Both the position numbers and the translations under genes were made by a program. From the NCBI RefSeq assembly GCF_016808095.1, contig NC_068974.1, positions 9,734,001 through 9,798,000 on the forward strand: a stretch of 64,000 bases of DNA, given 5' to 3'. The notes beneath the pieces are model-generated. The model saw only the letters and a list, made by a program, of their open reading frames with translations, did no database searches and was not told the DNA's origin. This document shows positions 55,808 through 64,000 of this stretch, piece after piece. This DNA comes from Vigna angularis (Eukaryota > Streptophyta > Magnoliopsida > Fabales > Fabaceae). How positions within the stretch are numbered: position 1 is the first letter of the stretch; each line of letters starts with the position of its first letter.

Positions 55808-55897
55808 AGGTGCGATCATACCAGCACTAATGCACCGGATCCGACGAGAGTAGTACTAGGATGGGTGACCTCCTGGGAAGTCCTCGTGTTGCACCTC
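55808..55897 (+). pseudogene. 5S rRNA pseudogene 1, internal deletion
   Basis: It starts AGGTGCGATCATACCAGCAC and ends with GTGACCTCCTGGGAAGTCCT then CGTGTTGCACCTC, as in plant 5S rRNA, but about 29 bases after GCACCGGATCC are missing. The loss takes out the middle of the molecule, including the AGTTAAGCGTG segment that overlaps box A of the internal promoter. A TATATGTACA-like element lies upstream as in functional units. Confidence 0.88.
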
Positions 55898-56113
55898 TTT
55901 TTTGACGTTTTTTTTTTCTTTTCTACGTTTTTTTCCGTCCTTATTAGTTGCAACCAAGTTCCAAAGTACCGCCTACACGACTCCAACAAACTGTTATCAC
56001 GGCTTTTTCGGATCCAAACCATCCACCTCAGGTCACTCGCACGCGTGTCTCGAAGTCTTGAAACTTGTACACGCTGCGGAAGCCATATGTACATTGATCG
56101 TGCCAAGATTGGC

Positions 56114-56203
56114 AGGTGCGATCATACCAGCACTAATGCACCGGATCCGGCGATAGTAGTACTAGGATGGGTGACCTCCTGGGAAGTCCTCGTGTTGCAC
56201 CTC
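56114..56203 (+). pseudogene. 5S rRNA pseudogene 2, same internal deletion
   Basis: 90 bases, lacking the same roughly 29 bases as copy 1 (GGATCC joins GGCGATAGTAG). The shared deletion implies that one unit was duplicated or homogenised after the loss. Confidence 0.88.
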
Positions 56204-56418
56204 TTTTTTGACGCTTTTTTTTCTTTTCTACGTTTTTTTCCGTCCTTGTTAGTTGCAACCAAGTTCCAAAGTACCGCCTACACGACTCCAACAAACTGTT
56301 ATCACGGCTTTTTCGGATCCAAACCATCCACCTCAGGTCACTCGCACGCGTGTCTCGAAGTCTTGAAACTTGTACACGCTGCCGAAGCCATATGTACATT
56401 GATCGTGCAAAGATTGGT

Positions 56419-56537
56419 AGGTGCGATCATACCAGCACTAATGCACCGGATTCCATCAGAACTCCGTAGTTAAGCGTGTTTGGGCGAGAGTAGTACTAGG
56501 ATGGGTGACCTCCTGGGAAGTCCTCGTGTTGCACGTC
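56419..56537 (+). rRNA. 5S rRNA, full length
   Basis: 119 bases matching the plant 5S layout from AGGTGCGATC to TTGCACGTC, with the middle segment CATCAGAACTCCGTAGTTAA and GCGTGTTTGGGCGAGAGTAG intact. It is followed by a T-run that could end Pol III transcription, and preceded by a TATA-like ATATGTACA about 27 bases upstream. The base before the start is T, where plant 5S genes usually have C. First base A instead of G and a few other changes suggest it is drifting, so function is uncertain. Confidence 0.88.
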
Positions 56538-56689
56538 TTTTTTGACGTTTTTTTTTTCTTTTCTATGTTTTTTTCCGTCCTTGTTAGTTGCAACCAAGTT
56601 CCAAAGTACCGCCTACACGACTCCAACAAACTGTTATCACGGCTTTTTCGGATCCAAACCATCCACCTCAGGTCACTCGCACGCGTGTC

Positions 56690-57994
56690 TGATAAAAGTT
56701 GAAAAACTGTTATTTTCATGCTTAAAATTGATATTAAAAGCAACCTTTAGACTTAGAAACTAGCTTGAAATCAATGCTTTTATCTATATTTTCAGAAATA
56801 AGAGAGCTGGACAGGTTTATGCTTGATTTGAGTGTTTTTGTGCAGGTTTTGAGGTGAATTTAGTGAAAGAAGTAAAGAAGAAGAGAAGTGGAATCATAAA
56901 AGGAAGCAAAGAGTGCAAAAAGAGAAGTCGAAGGCACCGCTCAACGGCATTTTACCGCTGAGCGGCACTCAGGAGGTCACGGGAGGTCCGCTGAGGGGCA
57001 AACTGGCCGCTGAGGGGAAGAAAAGTGAAGCGAGGTCACCGCTGAGCGGTATTTACCGCTGAGCGGCACTTTTTGGGCTTGGGCTTTTGTAATCTTTTGT
57101 AACTCTAGAATAGTATATAAGGACTTGCACGTCCTAGGGTTAGACATCTTTGGCAGAACGTAGGCAAACACTCTCTCTTCCACCCCTTTGAAGGAGGATC
57201 TTGGATGCTCAGGCTACCTCTTCACCTTTATTGGGTTTATTCTTTCATTCTTTCATTATTGTTCATCTAGGTTCACCATGAATATGGTGAACTAAACCTT
57301 GTATGTTTGTTGGGGAATCAATGTAATCTCTTGAAGCTCTCATATATGGAATTTATGCTTGCATCTTAATCTAAGACTTATGCTTTCATTCATCATTAGT
57401 TAGGGTTTTTCCTCTTTGCTCAATGCTTGCATTGTTTAACTCATTCTATTGCATGATTATTGGTTTTGTCGATACGGACACGTACGGGGAAGTCTAGATC
57501 CGGGGAATTTCTCCCAATGTTATATTGGTTGTCGTTAAGCTCCTGCACTTATGAACTAATCATTAGGAATGCTAGGAATTGTATGAACTATTTGATTAGG
57601 GAGAAGCCATCTAGAATGGTACTTTAGAGAGTGGCATTAACAATGATGATTTGAATGTTGAATTCCTAAAATGTATGAGAGTGGATGAGATGAAATTGAC
57701 CCCCAACAACATATTCATTCATATATTCCTTTGAAAGTGTTTATCTTTTGTCTTTGCCATTGATCAAACTTCATGCATACATGTTTAGTTTTTCGTCTTG
57801 CATATAAACTCCAAATATTTCGTTTGTAAGTCTTAGCTAATCAACAAATCACATAACTAAACTAGGCCGTGAGTCCTTTGGGAAGAACGATACTTGGTCT
57901 TACCAAGTTTATTACTTGAACGATTCGGTCATACTTGCCGATTGTGAAACAAGTTTGTGACATCATATTTTGGTGCTTACAAATTTGTCCATCA
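56690..57994 (+). repeat. Element H 5' LTR
   Basis: It starts TGATAAAAGTTG and ends TTTGTCCATCA, placed by the primer-site phrase that follows. A GC-rich module at 56935-57075 has CCGCTGAGCGG words. Another CA at 57950-57951 is an alternative end. Confidence 0.85.
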
Positions 57995-58000
57995 AGTTTT

Positions 58001-58018
58001 TGGCGCCGTTGCCGGGGA
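58001..58018 (+). other. Element H primer binding site
   Basis: TGGCGCCGTTGCCGGGGA, the Athila-type site, here in its cleanest form in the window. Confidence 0.85.
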
Positions 58019-58262
58019 CTCGTGGTTTAACTGGTTAATTTGTGTGATTATTGATTATCTTTGACTTTAAATTTGAATTTCTGTTTTTATTTTTTCTGTT
58101 TTTATTTTATTTTATTTTATTTTTCTGATCTTTTAGATTAGGTTTTATTTTATTCTATTTTTTTTGATTCTATCTTCTAAATCTTTTTATCTTCTGAATT
58201 TATATCTTCTTCTATATCTTTTTGTGCTAACAAATCTTTTCTAGGGTTTTGTTTTCTTGTGT
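58019..58262 (+). other. Element H leader
   Basis: T-rich, non-coding. It ends TTTTCTTGTGT before ATGCAGG, which looks like a polypyrimidine tract plus a TGCAG acceptor; elements C and D keep the same TGYAGG. Confidence 0.6.
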
Positions 58263-61200
58263 ATGCAGGAAGCAATTCGAACTAGGAGTAAGAAAACAAC
58301 AGAACCACTTTTTGAAGGTCTAGAAGAGAGTAGAAGGAGGAGAAGAATCAGAACGTCCAGAGAACTTTTCCCTTCTCCAGAAACTCTCCTCCAATCATCA
58401 CCACAAGGTTCTGTTCACAGCACAAGAAGTATGGAGAACAATAATGCTAGAAGAACTCTTGCAGATTACACTAATATTGCTGGACCTCAACACTTTAACA
58501 GCATAGCAAGACCTAGAGTCAATGCAGCCAACATGGAGGTCAAGCCAGCATTAATTCAACTGGTGAAGAGTAATCAATTTAATGGGTTATCTCACGAAAG
58601 CCCATATGAGCACCTTACAACTTTCAATGAGATCTGCAACACGGTCAAGATTAATGGGGTGCCAGACGAAGCTATCAAACTTAGCTTGTTTCCCTTCTCA
58701 TTGGGGGGCAATGCTAAGCTTTGGTTAAACTCTTTTCCAGAAGAAAGTTTCACAGAGTGGGAAGCAGTGGTCACAAAATTTCTAAACAAGTACTTTCCAC
58801 AATCTAAGGTGACCAAAGGCAAGCAAGAGATTTTGTCATTCAAGCAGGGCATGGAAGAATCACTGGGGCATGCATGGGACAGGTATAAAAGCTTGTTACG
58901 TAAAACCCCTATGCATGGTTTCAAAGAAGAAGAAGTAGTCCTAACTTTCCTTGGAGGACTTGGTTCACAAACCAAGATGATACTGAACGCATCAGCAGGA
59001 GGCAATATTAACTGGAAAACTCCAGAGGAAGCAACTGAACTTATTGAAAATATGGCTACTAGTGACAACGAACTCAATATTGAAAAAGGAGATCCTAGTC
59101 AGAAGGAGTTGTTACAATTAAATGAGGCCTTGCTTATCCAAAATAGAATTATCTCTCAACAGCTTGAAGAAGTGACCATGAAACTTTTTCAAACACCACA
59201 GGAAATACAACAGATTTCAATGGTTCAAGAGCAACAAAAATGGCAGACGCAATCTACTCCAGTTGAGAAAACAACAACGCTTGAAGAGACTTTCCAGAGA
59301 TTCTTAAAGACAAATGCGTCTTATTGTCATAATGTGGATGCTGCATTTAAAAAAATGGAGGTCTATGTTGAGAGAATAGTTGACGAAATGAAACATGATA
59401 ATCTTGGAAAGGAATGTAAAACTGTTGTGACTAGAAGTGGTAGAGTGTTAGAGGAGAGAAAAAAAGAGAGAAAAGAGAAAGAAAATGAGAGTGAGAGTGA
59501 AAAAGAAACATGTGAGTGGAAAGAAAGAGTTGAGAGAGAGAAAAAGAAAAAAGAAGAAGATGAGAAGAGAGAAAAAAATGAGAGAGAAGAGAGACAGAAA
59601 GAAAAAGAGTATGAAAAGCCACTTCCTTATCCAAAGGGTTATTCAAGGAAGGAGAAAGAAAAGCAGTTGGAAAGATTCATGGAACTGTTTAAGAAGTTGG
59701 AGATCACTATACCATTCTCTGAAGCATTGCAACAGATGCCAGCATATGCAAAATTCTTGAAGGAACTTCTCACAAAGAAACACAAGTACATTGAGAAGGA
59801 AACTATCAATATACAGGGTAATTGCAGTGCAATCATACAGAAACTACCTCCTAAACTTAAAGACCCAGGAAGCTTCACTATTCCATGCACCATAGGAGAT
59901 GTGAAAGTTGGAAGAGCATTGATTGATTTGGGAGCTAGCATTAATCTAATGCCGCTTTCCATGTGCAGAACAATTCAGGGGTTGGAAATCAAACCAACCA
60001 GAATGGCTCTTCAATTGGCGGACAGGTCTCTTAAATATCCATATGGAGTGGTTGAAGATGTTCTAGTGAAGGTCGACAAATTTGTATTTCCAGTAGATTT
60101 CATTGTGATGGAGATGGAAGGAACTAGTGACGTTCCTCTTATTCTTGGGAGACCTTTTATGAAGACTGCTAGAGTTTTGATTGATGTAGAGAATGGTAAG
60201 CTTAAACTGAGAGTTGATGAGGAAGAAGTCACTTTTGATGTATCCAAAGCCATGACGTATCCAAATGATGACAAATCATGTTTTCAATTTGATGAACTTG
60301 ATGAAGTTTGTATGGTTCAAGAGAGAATGGTGCGTAACATTTCTCCATTGGAAAAAACGCTCATTGATTCATGTGAAGATTTGGATGAAGAAGAAGAGAA
60401 ATTGATTGATGAATGTCTGATGGACTTGGAAACATTGAAAAAGGGTCCAGAGGAAGATCCAATATTCGAAACAATTAATAAGGAAGAAACAATCAAAGCA
60501 CAGTTTCCAGAACTAAAAAGATTGCCATCACATTTGAAATATGTGTTTTTAGAAGAGGATGGAACAAAGCCAGTCATTATCAGTAACTCTTTATCTTTAC
60601 AAGAAGAAGAGCAGTTGATAGAAATTCTGAAAGCCAACAAAGAAGCAATTGGGTGGTCAATATCAGATCTCAAAGGTATTAGCCCAACTTATTGCATGCA
60701 CAAGATTTTTATGGAAGAAGACTATAAACCAAGTGCTCAACCACAGAGAAGGTTAAATCCTGTTATGAAGGAGGTGGTCAGAAAAGAAGTGTTGAAACTG
60801 CTAGAAGCTGGTATCATTTATCCAATCTCTGACAGTGAATGGGTGAGTCCAGTACAGGTGGTGCCAAAGAAAGGTGGGATGACAGTAATTTATAATGATA
60901 AGAATGAACTTATTCCCACTCGGACAGTTACTGGCTGGCGTATGTGCATTGATTACAGGAAGCTGAATAAAGCTACTAGGAAAGATCATTTTCCTCTTCC
61001 TTTCATGGATCAGATGCTAGAAAGGTTATCAGGGCAGGCTTTCTATTGTTTTCTAGATGGATATTCTGGATATAATCAAATCGTGGTAGATCCAAAAGAC
61101 CAGGAGAAGACGGCTTTTACTTGTCCTTTTGGTATCTTTGCATATAGAAAGATGCCTTTTGGATTATGTAATGCTCCAGCTACGTTTCAGAGGTGTATGC

Positions 61201-63410
61201 AGGCAATCTTTGCTGATCTTTTAGAAAAATGCATTGAAGTATTCATGGATGACTTCTCAGTTTTTGGAAACTCCTTCCAAAGATGTTTAGCTAATTTGAA
61301 CACTGTCCTCAAAAGATGTGTTCAGACAAATCTGGTTTTGAATTGGGAGAAATGTCATTTCATGGTAACTGAAGGAATTGTATTGGGGCACAAAATCTCT
61401 GCTAAAGGAATTGAGGTAGACAAAGCTAAAGTAGAAGTTATTGAGAAACTACCTCCACCAACAAATGTAAAGGGGATTAGAAGTTTTCTTGGTCATGCTG
61501 GGTTTTATAGAAGATTTATCAAAGATTTCTCAAAAATTGCTAAACCATTGAGTAATCTCTTGATGAAGGATGCTCCTTTTGTGATGAATGAAGATTGCCT
61601 GAAAGCTTTTGATATATTGAAGCAGAAGCTAGTGTCAGCTCCAGTAATTGCAGCACCAGATTGGAATCAAAATTTTGAATTAATGTGTGATGCAAGTGAT
61701 TATGCAATAGGAGTTGTCCTCGGCCAAAGGAAAGAACAAAAGTTTCATCCAATTTATTATGCTAGCAAGGTGCTGAATGATGCTCAATTGAATTATGCTA
61801 CTACAGAGAAAGAGTTTCTTGCCATTGTATATGCTTTAGAGAAATTTAGACCTTATCTTATTGGGTCTAAGGTGATTGTCTATACAGATCATGCAGCTAT
61901 TAAATATTTGTTGACAAAACCAGATTCTAAGCCACGTCTGATCAGATGGGTACTACTGTTGCAAGAATTTGATGTAGAAATTCGTGATAAGAAAGGAAGT
62001 GAGAACTTAATTGCTGATCATTTGTCACGGTTAGTCAACAATGAGGTCACTAGCAAGGAGCTTGAAATCTGGGAATCTTTTTCAGATGAATCACTCATGT
62101 ATATTCAGCAGAGGCCCTGGTTTGCTGATATGGCAAATTTCAAAGCTGCAAGAGTCATGCCGGAAGATTTAACTTGGCAACAGAGAAAGAAATTTCTGCA
62201 TGATGCCAAGCAGTTTGTGTGGGACGATCCATATTTGTTCAAAATTGGAGCAGATAATCTTCTGAGGAGATGTGTTACAAATGAAGAAGCAGAAGGAATT
62301 CTCTAGCATTGTCATGATTCACCTTATGGAGGACACTTTAATGGAGAAAGAACAGCAGCAAAAGTCCTTCAATCAGGATTCTATTGGCCAACTTTATTTA
62401 AAGATGCTCATAATCATGCTAGGAATTGTGACAAATGTCAAAGAGCAGGGACAATCACTAAACGTCATGAGATGCCTTTACAAGGTATTTTAGAGGTTGA
62501 GGTTTTTGATTGTTGGGGTATTGACTTTGTTGGACCCTTCCCTCCATCTTTCAACAATGAATATATTCTGGTAGCAGTGGATTATGTGAGTAAATGGGTG
62601 GAAGCATTGGCTTGTCCTAAAAATGATGCTAGTACGGTAATTAAATTCCTGAAGAGGCAGATATTCTCACGTTTTGGCACTCCAAGAGTGTTGATTAGTG
62701 ATGGAGGATCTCATTTTTGCAATTATCAGCTAGAGAAAGTACTCAAACACTATGGAGTGAAGCATAAGGTAGCTGCACCTTATCACCCACAAACCAATGG
62801 ACAAGCTGAGGTATCTAACAGGGAGATAAAAAGAATCCTGGAAAAAACCGTGACTTCATCAAGGAAGGATTGGTCTCTCAAATTGGATGATGCTCTTTGG
62901 GCTTATAGAACAGCAATGAAGACGTCTATGGGATTATCACCATTTCAATTAGTCTATGGGAAAGCATGCCATTTGCCAGTTGAATTGGAGCATAGAGCAT
63001 TATGAGCTTTGAAATTTTTGAATTTTGATCCTTATGAAACTCAATGCACACGCAGAAGGCAGATTTTAGAGCTTGAAGAAATGCGGTTACATGCATATGA
63101 TTCATCCAAGGCTTACAAAGACAAAATTAAATTTTATCATGACAGGAAGTTGGTGAATAGAGTTTTCAATCCAGGACAACAGGTACTATTGTTCAACTCA
63201 AGATTGAAGATATTTCCTGGGAAGCTGAAGTCAAAATGGACAGGACCATTTGTGATAAAAGAAGTGCATCCACATGGAGCAATTGAAATATTTGATCCAT
63301 CTGCTGATGATCCACAGAAAAGCTGGGTGGTAAATGGTCAACGTCTCAAGCCCTATCTAGGGGGAGAAGTGCAACGTTTTTCCACAATGATGTTGTTGGT
63401 TGATCCTTGA
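58263..63410 (+). pseudogene. gag-pol: Element H gag-pol polyprotein, two in-frame stops
   Basis: One reading frame holds everything. It is open from TTG 58257; the first ATG is 58263. Gag capsid region: about residues 95-230 (FNGLSHESPYEHL, FPFSLGGNAKLWLNSF); no CCHC knuckle. A Lys/Glu-rich charged region spans about 395-465. Protease: about 530-650, catalytic IDLGASINLMPLSM at about 554. RT: about 830-1010, with WRMCIDYRKLNKAT, FCFLDGYSGYNQI-like motif and catalytic FMDD at about 996. RNase H: about 1135-1250 (MCDASDYAIG, TEKEFLA, YTDHAA). Integrase: HCH/CDKC zinc region 62307-62440, catalytic Asp in GIDFVGPF (62523), Asp in ISDGGSHF (62700) and Glu in GQAEVSN (62808), giving D-35-E spacing, then a GPF C-terminal end. 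TAG at 62304-62306 and TGA at 63003-63005 break it. Codons between stops stay in frame, so decay is recent. Confidence 0.95.
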
Positions 63411-63417
63411 AAGTTGG

Positions 63418-63464
63418 GTCAGGCTCGGGACGTTAAACAAGCGCTTACTGGGAGGCAACCCAGT
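63418..63464 (+). promoter_or_regulatory. Post-pol stem-loop motif, element H copy
   Basis: GTCAGGCTCGGGACGTTAAA, then AAGCGCTT and the perfect stem-loop ACTGGG-AGGCAA-CCCAGT (63447-63464), eight bases after the gag-pol stop. Confidence 0.75.
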
Positions 63465-64000
63465 ATCTTGTAAGTAATTTTGTTTTTGTTTTTTTTTTTT
63501 AGATTAGGGTTTGATGTACTGGTTTTGTGTGATGGTTTGCTATTAACTGTGATTGTTTGATAAGTAATGCTTGATGATGCTTATTGATTGATGTTGAGAT
63601 GATGTGCACATTAAATGCTTATACAGGTGATTCATAAGCTTTGTGAACAAATGCATGATATCATGATTGTGATTGTGAGATTAAGCAGGATGTGTATGTC
63701 AAATGTGAATGAGCTTATATGTGAGGTTTTGAGCTCCAGAGTTGTTATTGTTGAATGCTATTACTTTGAAAGCATGAATGATTTTGCCCAGGTTTTCTAT
63801 GATTGAATCAATTGCTTGTTTTGCATCATATGATCAAGGCCGTGTTGTTGAAACCCTTTTTATTGGCCAAATACATAAAATTAGCCCACTAAAAGAGAAC
63901 ACTTTGTGTTCTATCCTTTGAACCCTTAGCCTTAAACATACACTGAAAACCTTTGATTAAAAATCTTTACCTTGAGTTAAGTAGAAGATCTTGTATGGTA
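63465..64000 (+). other. Element H 3' non-coding region
   Basis: Homologous to D after its third ORF (phrases around AAGCAGGATGTGTATGT at 63683 and 42481) and to C near 18585. The frame at 63615-63806 has no support. Confidence 0.75.

Larger units (their letters stand above)
55588..56689 (+). repeat. Short tandem array of 5S rDNA units
   Basis: Units of about 305-306 bp: a T-rich tract (TTTTTTGACGTTTTTTTTTT), a spacer with ACCAAGTTCCAAAGTACCGC and CACTCGCACGCGTGTC, then a 5S region. 5S starts are at 55808, 56114 and 56419. Spacers are nearly identical between units. The array is cut at 56689 by element H, within the spacer. Open frames on both strands across it (for example 55739-56473) are artefacts of the repeats. 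Confidence 0.9.
56690..64000 (+). mobile_element. Element H: Athila-like Ty3/gypsy, gag-pol nearly complete, runs off the window
   Basis: LTR 56690-57994, primer site, T-rich leader, one gag-pol frame 58263-63410 with two stops, the post-pol stem-loop motif, and 3' non-coding sequence to the window end. The 3' LTR would lie beyond 64000. It is inserted in a 5S spacer, so the left target duplication should be GTGTC (56685-56689). There is no third ORF: the region after the motif matches the 3' non-coding region of D that follows D's third ORF. Confidence 0.92.

Noticed and set aside
55739..56473. A 244-codon open frame and several others across the 5S array
   Set aside because: They are translations of tandem 5S rDNA units and spacers on both strands; the same peptide repeats three times because the DNA does.
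55808..56537. Cassandra-type TRIM element, which carries 5S sequence in its LTRs
   Set aside because: The units are head-to-tail with a constant period of about 305 bp and T-rich spacers, with no TG...CA ends, primer site or polypurine tract, so ordinary 5S rDNA fits better.
58257..58262. Gag start at 58257 (and 37086 in D)
   Set aside because: Those codons are TTG; the first ATG is six bases later in both elements.

Overview
The window is nuclear DNA of a flowering plant, most likely a legume of the Phaseolus/Vigna group. That is inferred from plant-type 5S rDNA units, Athila-like and sirevirus-like LTR retrotransposons, a Tat/Ogre-type LTR and CACTA and Mutator DNA transposons in AT-rich sequence; the genus is a guess. 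I see no host protein-coding gene. Almost everything that can be named is transposon, and much of it can be ordered by target-site duplications (TSDs) read directly from the sequence.

Layout. 1-11069: two non-autonomous CACTA elements in opposite orientation (1122-2030, TSD GGC; 2130-3204, TSD TTT), unassigned AT-rich DNA, a solo LTR (6605-8014, TSD ATAAT) and two Mutator-like elements with long inverted ends (8325-9804, TSD AATTATTAT; 9861-10907, TSD AATATTATA). 11070-50771: a decayed Ty3/gypsy gag is cut at 12751 by a 37.9-kb Ty1/copia insertion (element A, 12752-50691, TSD CACAC), and the gag reading resumes at 50692. Inside A, a minus-strand Ty3 element (B, 13707-31198) sits in the 5' LTR. 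B's protease is split by an Athila-like element (C, 16025-27147), and C is split by a minus-strand sirevirus-like element (E, 19356-25523, TSD CTTTT, LTRs 962 bp each with four differences seen by eye). A second nest in A is an LTR (F, 35059-47814) split by an Athila-like element (D, 35589-46960, TSD ATAGG), which holds two solo LTRs. A's 3' LTR holds a further solo LTR. Five layers are stacked at the deepest point.

50772-64000: AT-rich spacer with a Mutator-type MITE (51415-51726, TSD TATTGGTTT) and a third long Mutator-like element (52432-53501), a decayed copia gag on the minus strand, a short tandem array of 5S rDNA units (one full-length gene, two sharing the same internal deletion), and a near-complete Athila-like element (H, 56690 to the window end) inserted in a 5S spacer. 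H has one long gag-protease-RT-RNase H-integrase reading frame broken by two stop codons.

How the parts relate. The three Athila-like elements are complementary deletion forms. H has polymerase and integrase but lacks a gag zinc knuckle and a third ORF. D has the zinc knuckle, protease and third ORF but lacks RT/integrase. C has almost no coding sequence. E, from the other superfamily, keeps gag and a third ORF and has no pol. The third ORFs of D and E look homologous by eye. The most unusual sequence signals are an array of stem-loops with compensatory base changes downstream of the pol remnant in C and D, a second covarying stem-loop motif at the same place in C, D and H, and arrays of the palindrome ATAATCGATTAT both in the LTR and upstream of the third ORF of E.
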